Source: Ceraceosorus guamensis (taxonomy: Eukaryota; Basidiomycota; Exobasidiomycetes; Ceraceosorales; Ceraceosoraceae). From it: 64,000 bases of DNA. The stretch spans positions 3,153 to 67,152 of the forward strand of contig NW_020290004.1 of the NCBI RefSeq assembly GCF_003144195.1. Direction: 5' to 3'. Positions within the stretch are counted from its first letter, which is position 1. Each line of letters starts with the position of its first letter. The position numbers and the translations under genes are program-made. Shown piece by piece: positions 45,658-58,680 of this stretch. Below the pieces are notes generated by a model. The model made no database searches. It was not told the origin of the DNA and worked only from the letters and a program-made list of their open reading frames with translations.

Positions 45658-48600
45658 ATGCCGCCATCTCGCTTTGCTTCAGTGTCTCGATGGCGCAACT
45701 TGGAGCTCACGGCCGGCAAGTCGAGCACCGGTAGGCACGAAGAGGTCGGGCTTGGTCTCCCATCCGATCCCAACACTTGCTCCACAATCCTCGGTCTTTG
45801 TTCAGATCACTCAGGCTCGCGACTCCTCTTTCGATCCAGCACCTCTTCAACTCACTTGTCCATCATCTACAATGCTTTTGGAGAGCAAGCATTCGGCAAG
45901 CATGCTCGGCGTCTCCCCTCTCTCGCAGCTGCACCACCTGGCGCTGGCTCGCTCGCGGATTTTGCGATAGAGACATGGCAAGCCAAGCCTCTGCTTGCGG
46001 CAGGCGGGGCGGACGGCGCTATCGCCATTCGTGGCCTACCATTACCTGACCAGGAGAGCTTCGAAGCTCAAATTGAAAGATCAATTCCGTCCTTGGCAGT
46101 CAATGGCACTCCTACAGGCCCTGCAACGTCTCTGAGCTGGCATCCCACCAGCAGAGGCATTTTGTTGGCAGGTACCGGCAACGCAGTGCGACTTTGGGAC
46201 GTACAGAGTACCTCGTCGGACCCCACAACAGAGTTGGACTTGGATAATGTGGGCGTGCTCAAAGCTGCTTGGTCGTGGGATGGCAAGCTGGTGGGCGTGA
46301 CTAGCAGGGATGCAACTGTGAAGCTGTACGATCCACGAGCATCCTCATTACGACCAGTCTCTTCAGCTCAAGCACACGCTTCGAAGATCAAGCCGACGCG
46401 CTTGACCTTCGTCTCAACACACTCCAATGCGCTCTTGACGACCGGCTTCGACGCCATGCGAGCAAGGGAGTGGGCGCTGTGGGATCTCCGCGCTAGCCAT
46501 TCAGCTGTTGCGAGATCATCTTTGGACGTCAGCACCTCTCCCCTCGAACCAGTCTGCGAGCCAGACAGAGGTCTAATCTTCTTGACCTCCCGCACCTCTA
46601 CTAATGCTCAATGGCTTGACGTCGGCTCGCAAAGCTCCTCGAGTCCTTCAGCAAGTGGTAGTGTCCCTCTGGGTTTGCCAGCTGGTGGCCCTCTGGTACT
46701 CGCTCCGACACACGAGCTGAACGTGATGCGGGGAGAAATCGCAAGACTCGTCATTCCCGGTTTGCCTGGTACGGGAGCGTCCAACGATTGCATCGTGCCC
46801 GCATCAATCACCATACCCAGAAGACAATATATCGACTTTCACGCAGACCTCTTCCCTGACTCTATAGATAGGCGTTCGCCTGCCCATGCCACCGCCACGA
46901 CTTGGCTAAGGGGCGATGACGCTCAATTGAAGAGACGATCAATGGATCCCGACCACGCGCAATGGACCGGCCCGCCTCCTCCACCGGGCGCCATGGAAAC
47001 TTCTAGCGCTCTGACACCCAAATCAGCGGCTGCAGCTAGCACAGATGCTACTTCCGCCGCTCTGGAATCAAGACAAGATTTTGCAGCTCTGGCCGCTCGG
47101 AACGGAGATCGAGCGTCGGCGATTCGCGCACCGGCACCTACTGTCAAAGACCGGTCGCTGGATGATTGGGAGCAAAGTCCATCTCACAATTCGACAACAG
47201 AGGCTGTCCCGAGCGATGTTGCAGCAGAGGCAGCAATCGTGCGCAAGACTGCAACGTCGGACTCGGTTGACCCACCAGCGGCGGCCAGCACCAGCGTTCC
47301 ACCACCCAGCAAGAGACAATTTCCTACATCCGCTCTCAAATCATCTACAGCAGGCATGCCTCGATGGTCTCGACGCTTCATCGCTGGTCAGACACCCCTC
47401 ATTGCTGCGCATCAAAATTTGGCTTCGCTGGACATTTCGCGGGCTCCCGATGCACGAATGTTGGCGGTCAGTACCGAACTCTTTGTCTTCCCTGTGAGCG
47501 GCCCCGGTGGAAGACTGGGTGTACAGAGAATTTCGCAGACTGGTCGACTGCCGTCTCCCACGCCTGCGTTATCAAACGGCAGCCTGCTCTTGGACTTCGT
47601 CATCGATCAGTTCAACCCCCGAAAAGTCATTACCGCTGCCGAAGATGGTCTGATACGCGTCTGGGATGTGCCTGATGACCAAGAGGCCGCAGAATTGCCG
47701 GAGTCTATGAGCACTCCTTCCACACAATTTACTCTTCCCGGCGGAGGCAGGAGCGGAGAGCTTGCCACACATCCACACGCTCAAGGGCTCTTGGCTGTAG
47801 GACCGACAGATCCTGAAGGGTCACTGCACGTTCTAGATATTAGTGAGCCGAGCAGCCAGCGGGCAATATCGCTCGACATTCCTGGTGGAGGAGCTTTCAG
47901 CCTTGCGTGGAGTCCCAATGGCAAGCGTCTTGTGGTCGCAGGCAAGGACAAGACGCTGCGTATCGTCAATCCGCGAGCAAAGCTAGAATCCGCCAGCCAC
48001 ATTGCTGCTAGTGCGGAAGCACACACCAGTTCCCGCAGCTTCCGAGCGATATGGCTATCTGATGAGGTGCTGCTGACGGTTGGACACGGTGCAGGCTCAG
48101 TGAGAGAGCTGCTGGTGTTCCACTTGACTCTGGATTCGTCAAGTAGCTCTGCGACACTCAGGCGGATTGCTCGACAAGGTCTCGACGTCTCTCCTGCAGT
48201 GCTGTTCCCTCATTGGGATCGGGATACAGAAGTGCTCTGGCTATGGTCGAAGGGCGAAAGGTCCATATCCTCTTTTGAGATCAGACTTGCTTCTATTACC
48301 AGCGCTTCGGCCAGTCACAGCAGTGCAAGTGACATCTTCACGACATTACCAGCGTTCCAACACTCGCAGCCCCAGCTCGGTCTCGCATTCTTGCCAAAGG
48401 CCTCTGTAGATGTCCGCAGCGTGGAGATCGCCTCCGCTGTCAGGTTGTCGCGCACAGAGTTGCAGCGCGTCTCGTGGAGAGTGCCGAGAGCCAGAGTAGA
48501 ATTCTTTCAGGATGATGTCTTTGTGCCGACGCGGGACGAGACCGTATCGTTGCTAACGGCGAAGGAATGGCTCGAGGGGCAGGATGCACTGGTGGATCAC

Positions 48601-49007
48601 ACATTGATAGATCTCAAGCCCTCAGATATGACGCCGCGTAAGTGCAATGCTCAACACAGCCCAATGAATTTTGCCGTCCATGCGCGACTGAGGAGCTCAT
48701 CTCCCTTGACTGTACACCCTGCATGCAGTATCACGAGCACCCGCACCTACGCAGACCTCGCACCTGCCCAAAGGACCTATCAAGCGCCAAGAAACGGAGA
48801 GCGAGCGCAATGACAAAATCCTTTCGTCCGTGAGTCAACATCATACCTTCCTTGCACGGAGCGGCTGGAGCTCACTCTGCAGGCACCACGTCTTCGCTTC
48901 AGGTCTTTGCGAAAGCTAAGCTGGACGAGGCCGATCGAGCAGATCCGAGTGCGAGGAACGCTGCTGCAAGGAGGGCACCGGATGATGATGATTGGGGCAG
49001 CGACTAG
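45658..49007 (+). CDS. Coronin-7-like WD-repeat protein (POD-1 type)
   Basis: Actin/trafficking regulator with two tandem coronin beta-propellers. Three exons, 45658-48637, 48729-48829 and 48903-49007, give 1061 aa; both introns are GT-AG. First propeller: SVSRWRNLELTAGK start and WHPTSRGILLAGTGNAVRLW. A long linker of Ser/Ala/Pro follows (about residues 420-560), then the second propeller (FNPRKVITAAEDGLIRVWDV, SLAWSPNGKRLVVAGKDKTL). The coronin extension VEIASAVRLSRTELQRVSWR then PRARVEFFQDDVF (about 945) is the classic coronin-7 signature. The spliced last exon ends in DDDDWGSD, an acidic-Trp tail like the Arp2/3-binding acidic motif. Without the two small 3' exons this tail is lost. Slightly longer than human CORO7 (925 aa). 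Confidence 0.9.
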
Positions 49008-51056
49008 GTTTCGTAGATCGGGGCATCCCTCCATCTGGCTCTGCCCTCGAAATGCATGCATTTGGCTGATGCTTCCTGGAATCCCTTGTAGTACCACGCC
49101 GAGCTTGGGTTGTCGTCCGTCAAAGATTCACGCGTCGGTGGAGTTGCGAAGGTTTGCGCGGGCACTGCACGCGGATCAACGTCGCATCTCGGCTTTGGTA
49201 AGGTCCCTCGCAGTTAAGACAGGGATCGACGGCACCTGGGGTCGCCCAAGTTCAATCACGAGACTTGACCACTTTTGCGTCCCGTTCTTGGGCTTGAGAG
49301 CAAGTGCGTGAACTCAAGGTTAAGATGCGCTACTTTCCCAGCGCATCTCGAGATCTCGCTGACAGCGCAGTAAGGGTATGACGGCTTGCTGCACACGGCA
49401 CGACGAAGATCAACCAAGGAAATTGGCAGCGAGTGACGATTGATTCACGTTTGTGTGGAGAGGAAAGCGGCGCAACTCAAGCGCGCGACCCTGCAGGCAT
49501 ACTGATCGGCCCTGCATCCACGCCAGGTCATTTTTTAGATTCCGCGCTAGGCTAGACAGTCGCCTCTAGGGAGCGTGCCGAGACGGCAGCCGCACCTCGA
49601 TCGCGGAGTCTCATCCCGATGGACCTCGGAACCGGATGCGCTTTAAACGCGAATGGCAGCAGGGAACGTTCGCAGCAATGATATCAGCTGAGGGACCAGA
49701 AGGACTAAGGACTTGGAGAGTGAGTGTCGAAGAGAGTTTCAAATGGGATTACGCTGGTGGCATGACGCCTTGAGACATCCTACCACATCTCATGCAAAGC
49801 TTCTTCTTGAGGCTCCACAATCTGAGCGCAATCCCCCTTCGTCAGACATCGACCGCCAAGCGTGGGACCTTGGCTCCCAAGACTCGGCGAGGTGGTCATT
49901 CTGATCAGCCAAGAGCGAGGGGCGACAGGCAAGGATTGCACACCACGAGAGATCTACGATACGTTTCGTCTATCCTTGGCGCGCTCAAGCTGGCCTTTGT
50001 GCCGGCCAGCTTGGCGCCGTTAAGGAGTTGGGAGCTTGGAGGGGTGTATGTTGGTCACACATCAAGCGCAGGAGCGCGTTGACCTTCGCCTTGAGGAAAG
50101 CAGAGCGCGCGCAATTGGCCAGCAGCAAGAATGTAAGAGCTCCCGATTCGGTTCATGCAGCTGTGGTGGCTTGCGCGTGCGGGGATCCAAAGCGCGGATT
50201 CGACGCTAAGCGTAGGGGCCGAAGCGATGCGCGTCGCATGCTTTATGCAAAGTCCAGAATCAGCTGATTGAGCGATCCTGCACTCGGGGAGTGACTGTCA
50301 CCCTACTTACTGTACGTGCCTCTTCCGCTCGCAGCTCCACCTCCTCATCCTTAGCAGGCACTCGAGGGCTACGTTGATCGAATCCCGCTTGCCGGATAGC
50401 CTACGTAGCTCACAATCGCTTGCCGGAAATGCGACCAGCTTCGATGTCCAGCCGTGGCTCTCTGCGGCGCGCCAAGTTGACCACCTCCACTTTCGAAAGC
50501 AAACAACAGTCAGGTCAGGGTCTCTCATCTAGCGCGAGGCGACACTGTCAATCAGTGACGAGCGGTCTGATGCTCGGGCTCTATGACGATTGTTCAGCGG
50601 TAGCGCCACATCGGTAGAGATCCGCCTCTGACGACAGTCATGAGGGCCCAGCAGGGCCAAATTGAACACTCGCTTGACCTTGACGGAACAACTTGAGCGG
50701 ACAGGGCGCTGAGGAACGTTCTACACTCGAGGACGGGAAAAGCCCTCGGCCGCCATGCCGCGATTTGACAAAACCCCGAACGCTGTTCTCCGTCAATAAG
50801 GACTGCGCAACGCGATCGAGGCGTCGATTCCTGTGACATGGTGGGTGGGTGCGCTCCGACTCAGACTTACGACTATGAATCTAACCAGCAGGTTGCAGGT
50901 GCTTCGCGCCAGATGAAGGGGTGTCGAGGTGCCAGGCATATGAAATTACAAAGAGCGCGGGATGAGTGCAAGCTCAATTTCGTGCACTGCACTCCTTCAC
51001 AACGGGATCTGATGTTGACATAAGCCGAATGCAGGGTCGTGGCAGGGTGGTCAAAG
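49008..51056. other. 2-kb region with no supported gene
   Basis: No coding feature recognised. A perfect 10-bp inverted repeat CAAGCTGGCC - 8 nt - GGCCAGCTTG lies at 49986-50013. GATTGATTCACG at about 49438 is another of the dispersed TCACGA words. Confidence 0.45.
49986..50013. repeat. Perfect 10-bp inverted repeat (hairpin)
   Basis: CAAGCTGGCC and GGCCAGCTTG separated by TTTGTGCC. It lies in intergenic DNA between the coronin and ferritin-like genes; no neighbouring repeat boundary is seen. Confidence 0.8.
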
Positions 51057-51064
51057 CTATATAG
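51057..51064 (+). promoter_or_regulatory. TATA box of the ferritin-like gene
   Basis: CTATATAG, 115 bp upstream of the start at 51179 and followed by a pyrimidine/CA-rich leader. A strong TATA box is consistent with a highly or conditionally expressed secreted protein. Confidence 0.55.
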
Positions 51065-51178
51065 AGGGAGCCACATGTCGACAACGTTCTCCGACCCGCT
51101 TCACTTCACCACATCACGTTCAGCTGTACTTTGTGCCACAGCATCACCCTCCTCACCATCCTGCAGCAGCTAGCTACG

Positions 51179-52323
51179 ATGCAATTCCTTTCCGTCCTCT
51201 TGGCCGCTCTGGCCGCCGCTGGTAGCGCAGCTGCAGCCCCATCTTTCACTCTGTCCAACGGCTTCCCTAACCCCGACCCTCAAGCCCTTGCTTCCATCCA
51301 AAAGCAAGCCGGTGGCTCTCTCCCCAACACCCCTTTGCCCACCGAGCTCAAGGCTGACTCTATTCAAACCCTCCAAGTCATTGCAACCAACGAGATCTTC
51401 GAGGTCGCCTACTTCTCGAGCTTGCTCAAGAACGTCACCAACAACGTCGAGGGTTACACCGACTTTGCCGGACAGTCCCGCGAGTATGTCATTGCCAGCT
51501 TGAAGGCCATCCGCGCTGTGAGTGTTGAAGTATTGCACCGAGTGTCTTCCCGGAATTCTAACTTGTCTTTCGAATCCTTTTGCAAACACAGCAAGAGGAG
51601 CTGCACGCCATCGGCGCCAACGCGATCCTGTCCTCCGCTGGCGCAAAGACGATCGGAGCTTGCGAGTACAAGTTCCCAGTAAGCGACTTCAAGTCGGCCG
51701 TTGTGCTCGCCAACACCTTCACCGACCTGGTTCTGGGTGCTCTGCAAGGAGCTTCCAAGACTTTTGCCGTCGATGGTGGACAGTCAGCCGAGGGTCTCGT
51801 CAGCCTCCTCGGCTCCATCATTGGACAGGAGGGTCAGCAAGATGGAGCCTACAGGCTCATTCAGAAGAAGGTGCCCTCTTCCAGCCCTTTCTTGACCGCT
51901 GCTAGCGGTGCGTTGGCCTTCAACGCCGTTGCGCAAATGTTCATCGTGCCCGACTCTTGCGGACCCAACTCCAACGTTTCGTCCATCGGTGTCCCCAGCT
52001 TCGACAAGCTCTCGCTCGCAAAGGGTGTCAAGCCAAGCAGCAGCTCAACCTCGCTCAAGTTCACCACCAACACCAAGACGGATCTCAACGGTGCTCACTT
52101 GGCCTACATCAGCGGCCAAAACAAGCCCGTCGTCGTTGCTGTCAAGAATGTCAACAAGCAAGGCTCTTCCACCACCTTTGAGGCTAGCTTCCCCTTCGAG
52201 AAGAAGAACTTCAGCAACGGCCTCACCGTCGCTGCATTGGTCAAGAACAACGGTCCCTTCGCCGATTCCGCCGCGGTCACCAACAGCACCTTCGCTGGAC
52301 CTGGCCTCATCGTGGTCGACTAA
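51179..52323 (+). CDS. Secreted ferritin-like domain protein (Rds1 / late sexual development type)
   Basis: Two exons, 51179-51517 and 51592-52323 (74-nt intron, phase 0), give 356 aa. Signal peptide MQFLSVLLAALAAAGSAAAA at 1-20. The following helical region carries ferritin-like glutamates: ATNEIFEVAYFSSLLKNVT, and QEELHAIGANAILSS directly after the splice site, where a four-helix bundle would place iron or metal ligands. The second half is a Ser/Asn/Thr-rich, beta-like region with a conserved-looking FIVPDSCGPNS. This is the layout of the fungal ferritin-like proteins related to Rds1 and Aspergillus LsdA, which are stress- or sexual-stage-induced; metal binding is not proven. Codon use is strongly biased to C-ending codons, suggesting high expression. 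Confidence 0.8.
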
Positions 52324-52607
52324 AAATTTCACCGTCGCCCCCAAACGTCCCTGCCATCCGCGTGAACCATCTCGCGCTGGCAACTTCTATCCCCTCTTTG
52401 CGCAGGCTCATCTCCAGTACCATACCTGATGCTCTTGTAATGCATTGCATTTAGCTGTGTCCACCGCCATTCCGTCTGAAGCCCATTGTCGCGCACGCGC
52501 GCCTCGCACACTGCACGTTTCGTCGCCATGAGCACATCTCCAGCGTTTGATATCGCAACGGTGTCATTGGCGGGCAAGGCGAGCTTTGTATGGGAGTGCG
52601 TCATCTC

Positions 52608-54601
<1,994 letters not shown>

Positions 54602-55341
54602 CCTTTTGATCTTATTACGCGTGAGAGCTGGGACCAGATTTTGCTGTACGAGATCGCGTGAGGTCTCTGCAGACGGCCAAGGCGGATGCAGACGGGGCAA
54701 GCGATGTAGAGCAGCGATGTCTAGCTCCCAATGAGGCCAATGGATGTTGCCAGGTCAGCAAGTGTAAGTGCAAAGGGTGATGATGGAGAGCTAGGCTGCT
54801 GCGCCTTTGCGAGAGATGGCGAGTCTGTGCGTGCACATCGCTGCCCGCCCAAGTGGAGACGCGCAAGCGGCCCATGAGAACGCGCACGGCGGCGAGCGGG
54901 CATGGCTGCAGTCAGAGTGTGGCGCGCAAGACTATCTCCCGCGCGAGATGTGAACAGGTGAGCCAAAGTCACGAGTCGTGAGTCTCTCTCTCAGCTATAG
55001 CTGCAGCCTTTTGTATGGCGGGCGCGCGAGCGTGCACGGCATCACGCGCCGGCGCCACCGCCACGGGACAAGGAATTTGTGATCTCAAGTCGTCCGCAAC
55101 GTTCGCACACGAGCAAGACTCGACTCAAGACTTGATTTTGCACATCACTGTGACTCTTTCAAGCCATTCCTGATACAGCAAACGTGCGTTATACACCCGC
55201 TACAACACACTCACAGGTGTCATCAAGCTTCGCTGCCCTGATCGAATTCGCCACCAAAGGACACTCGGTGCTGACGCTCGCAGCGTCTTTTATCGCATCC
55301 GCATCTTCGCGCAGCTGCACGCCCGCCGACATCGGTGGTGA
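54602..55341. promoter_or_regulatory. Divergent intergenic region RPT4 / helicase
   Basis: Contains AGTCACGAGTCGTGAGT at 54967-54983, the reverse complement of the 17-mer at 13116-13132. A plus-strand frame at 55184-55507 overlaps this region without recognisable features. No proteasome-control PACE element (GGTGGCAAA) was seen. Confidence 0.4.
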
Positions 55342-55761
55342 GCACAAAGGAGAAGAAGGGCAACGGATTGGCATCGATGGAAAGCTGGTTCCCGCAAACG
55401 CTTTCTTAAGGAGCTTTGTCACCTGCGATACTCGCTCTCCTCCCTCATCCTCTCTCGAGCGCCGCATCGCAGCGCTCTTCCTCCATTCATCATTCGCGCC
55501 AGATTAGTTAGACGGCTCTCCTCGACGCTCGACTCCAAACATGTAGTCACGCAAAGCAGCGTCGGGGTAGCATCGGCATCGCCGTCATCACGCTCGCATC
55601 GCCACTTCAGGTCATACAGCGCTGCATCAGCTATCGACGAGTCTTCTGATGCCAGGCGAAGCGACACCGATGCCCAGGCTTGGAGACACTCTGCATCTCC
55701 TTCCTCATCTCGGTCACGTACTGCCGTGAGGGAGCATTCGTGGGAAGATCCTTGGTCCCTC

Positions 55762-58434
55762 ATGGCCTCTGACTTGTCCACGTGGAACGACCATCGCGAG
55801 CCCGAAGTGCAGGGAATGCCATTCTACTCCAGACCCTCCACGCCGTCGACTCCCAGCTATACGCGGACCGTGTCCAGACCAGCCACAAAGACGTGGACCG
55901 CCAGAGTGTTGGCCCATCCATCTCCTGTGTCAGCATCCCCTGACCCCTTGCAGCGCTGGGATTGGAGAAAGAGAGCAGAATCTAGAGGTGGAGAAATGAC
56001 GCCAAGGACGCGTGTCAGCCCTTCCAGCTCCATCGTCAAGGGAGTCCGGGATCACGAGCCAGAGCGGGAAAGGTTGCTGCAAGAGATCCAGGTCTATCGC
56101 GAAGCGCAGTTGCAGCTTCTGGATTTGGAAAGAGCGACTACGCAGCGCACTTTGCGAGATCGACGATCATGGACGATCGGACGACTGTGCGAAACTGGTC
56201 AAGCAATGGATGGTCTGACCGCTTATTGGAGAGCCAGCAAGAGGTACGGTCAGCGCGTAGCTGTGTTCGCCCGTCCAGCCAGAGCACCGCTGGGTTGGAG
56301 CAGATTCTCACAAGGAGACCTATGCGAGCTCTTTCCATCCGCCGAAGACCCAAAGGCCTTTCATCCTCTCAAGGCCGAGTACAAGAAGGAGAGCTTAGAG
56401 GGAGCTCAAGAGAAGAAGCAGAAGCCCAAGATCCATACCGCTACCGTTTTGAGCGTCGCTCCGGATCGTATCACTTTGCTCTTTGACAATCTCAACTCAT
56501 CGGTGGATCTCGAGGGCTGCGCATCCTGGACCTTGATGCAAGGCGAGAACCTGTTGGTATACAAGCGCACCGCCAAAGCTTTGGACGTCATGTCAAACGA
56601 TCTGGAGAATCAGTACAAAGCGCCGAGGAAGCGGGCAGATGACTCGTACGCTGAGTACATACTCAGCGGGACATCCGTGGCCGATGCGCTGCTGGGTTTA
56701 GCGCCAGCGGAAGGTGCGAGCGCTTTCGCTGGTGATCAGCGATTAGCAAGCTGGGTGAGAAGGAGGCTTCGGCCAGGTCCGATACTGCAAATGGAAGGTG
56801 ATCCCGGATTGGGTCTCAATGAAAGTCAAGAGAGGGCGGTCGCCACCATGCTGGGAAACAGGCTCAGTCTGGTGCAGGGTCCCCCCGGTACCGGAAAGAC
56901 CCGGACGATCGTCGCAGCAATTCAATTGCTAAAGCAGCACTTCGAAGTCCCTCAGCCCATCTTGTTGTGCGCGCACACCAACGTCGCTGTGGACAATCTA
57001 GCAGCGGGCGCACTACAAGCTGGTCTCAAAGTGATCAGAGCTGGATCTTCGGCCCGCACCAGATCGGACCTGAACGGCACGACACTGGATGATGCGATCG
57101 ATAAGCATCCCGAGAAGCCTCGGCTTGATCAGATCAGAGCGGATGTCGGGAGAGTGCGGCAGGCGATCTCGGAGGCAGAAGCGGCGTCTCAAGGCGGCCT
57201 AAGCTCCAACTTCCAAATGTGGAAGAGCCTACAATTTGGCAACTCTGCCTCATCGACATCGAAAGGGGAAGATGTTTCTGCTCTCAAGGCACGCATCATG
57301 AAGCTGCGAGGACAAATGTACAATTTGGAACAGCAGATGATCACGGAAGCCTTGAGAGAGGCAGATGTGGTGTGTTGCACCGCCGTCGCTTCATGCTCCA
57401 ACCGCCTCACTCCTATCGACTTTCCGGTCGTATTTTTCGACGAAGGGAGCATGGCTACTGAAGCTACCAGCCTGATTCCTCTGATGAAGGGCTGCAGGCA
57501 TCTGGCGCTCATTGGTGACCACAAGCAGCTCCCACCAGTCGTCACAAATTTTGAGGCCAGGCAGAAAGGAGCGTCTCTGAGTTTGTTCGAAAGGCTGATC
57601 AATAGAGGAGATGTCCCTAGCACCATGCTCGGTGTGCAGCATCGGATGCACCCAGACATTGCAGCTTTCCCCAATCGAGCATTCTATCAAGGAGCGCTGG
57701 AAGATGGCGAAGATGTACATGTTCTCGAACCTCTTCAGTCCGAGTACCTACCACAGGTCGAGTCATCTGAACATGGTCAGACTCACTCTAACCTTTCGGC
57801 AAGAGTATCGTTCATTAGTCACGAGCACAAAGAGGAGGCGCTCGATAAGTCGACGATCAATATCAAGGAGGCGCAAATAGTTGCTCGGGTGCTGGCCGAC
57901 TTGTTGATTCGCAACCCTTCATTGCGGGGAGAAGATATTGGCATCGTTGCTCCTTATGCGGCTCAAGTGCGCCACTTTCAACAGATGCTAAAGCAATGGA
58001 CCTCCTCTTCTAGCGCAAGGAGCGCGCGGGACTTTCTGCAAGATCTGTTCGGCGAAAAGCACAGAGCTAGGGCGTCGCAACTGTCCAAGGTCGAAGCGCA
58101 CACTGTGGACGGGTTCGAGGGCAGGGAAAAGGAAGCCATCATCTTCTCGTCTACACGTGCTGGCGAAGAAGGCTTTGTAGGATTCTTAGCAGACTCGAGA
58201 CGTCTTTGCGTCGCTTTGACAAGGGCGAAGAGAGCACTTTTCGTTGTGGGAAACATCGAGACTTGGCGCAATGCCAGATTGAGCGAGAGGGGGGCTTCGA
58301 GCGTGGAGAGTGCGGATGTCAAGGTGCTGCACTCGTATGCCGAGTGGATCGAGGATTGCGGGATGCTAGTGCATGCTCAGGCCGAAGAAGAGCTGGCGCA
58401 AAACCAGGAACAGCAGAATGCCCCATCAGAGTGA
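55762..58434 (+). CDS. Superfamily 1B (Upf1/SMUBP2-type) DNA/RNA helicase
   Basis: ATP-dependent helicase of the IGHMBP2/yeast Hcs1 group. 890 aa from the first in-frame ATG; no intron needed in the core. Motifs: LNESQERAVATML (Q motif), GPPGTGKT (about 373-380, motif I), CAHTNVAVDNL (Ia), VVFFDEGS (about 560, motif II), GDHKQLPP (III), QHRMHP (IV), VDGFEGREKEAIIFSSTRA (V), VALTRAKR (VI). The N-terminal part has the SMUBP2-type beta-barrel region (HTATVLSVAPDRITLLFDNL). No R3H or AN1 finger follows, so it is nearer Hcs1 than human IGHMBP2. The frame stays open upstream to 55342 with Ser/Arg-rich codons (HRHFRSYSAASAIDESSD), so an upstream exon with the true start, possibly adding an organelle-targeting segment, is likely. 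Confidence 0.9.
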   Translation: MASDLSTWNDHREPEVQGMPFYSRPSTPSTPSYTRTVSRPATKTWTARVLAHPSPVSASPDPLQRWDWRKRAESRGGEMTPRTRVSPSSSIVKGVRDHEPERERLLQEIQVYREAQLQLLDLERATTQRTLRDRRSWTIGRLCETGQAMDGLTAYWRASKRYGQRVAVFARPARAPLGWSRFSQGDLCELFPSAEDPKAFHPLKAEYKKESLEGAQEKKQKPKIHTATVLSVAPDRITLLFDNLNSSVDLEGCASWTLMQGENLLVYKRTAKALDVMSNDLENQYKAPRKRADDSYAEYILSGTSVADALLGLAPAEGASAFAGDQRLASWVRRRLRPGPILQMEGDPGLGLNESQERAVATMLGNRLSLVQGPPGTGKTRTIVAAIQLLKQHFEVPQPILLCAHTNVAVDNLAAGALQAGLKVIRAGSSARTRSDLNGTTLDDAIDKHPEKPRLDQIRADVGRVRQAISEAEAASQGGLSSNFQMWKSLQFGNSASSTSKGEDVSALKARIMKLRGQMYNLEQQMITEALREADVVCCTAVASCSNRLTPIDFPVVFFDEGSMATEATSLIPLMKGCRHLALIGDHKQLPPVVTNFEARQKGASLSLFERLINRGDVPSTMLGVQHRMHPDIAAFPNRAFYQGALEDGEDVHVLEPLQSEYLPQVESSEHGQTHSNLSARVSFISHEHKEEALDKSTINIKEAQIVARVLADLLIRNPSLRGEDIGIVAPYAAQVRHFQQMLKQWTSSSSARSARDFLQDLFGEKHRARASQLSKVEAHTVDGFEGREKEAIIFSSTRAGEEGFVGFLADSRRLCVALTRAKRALFVVGNIETWRNARLSERGASSVESADVKVLHSYAEWIEDCGMLVHAQAEEELAQNQEQQNAPSE

Positions 58435-58680
58435 TACACTCCCGGAACGCGTACTCCTGCAAGCATTCAATCAATATACCAAGGTCGGTGCTTTTCGTCT
58501 GAAATGGCCGCCGTCATTGCCATAGGATGTGATATTCGAGATCAGCGGCGGCTTGCTACAGCCTCTGATTAGGCCTACACGGAAGAGCCAGGGAATACCC
58601 ATGAGAATACATGTGAGAAAGTGAAAAGTTGTCCGGGGAAGGTGAACGTTTGTGGCGAGGCAAGACTGCGCTGCACTCGA

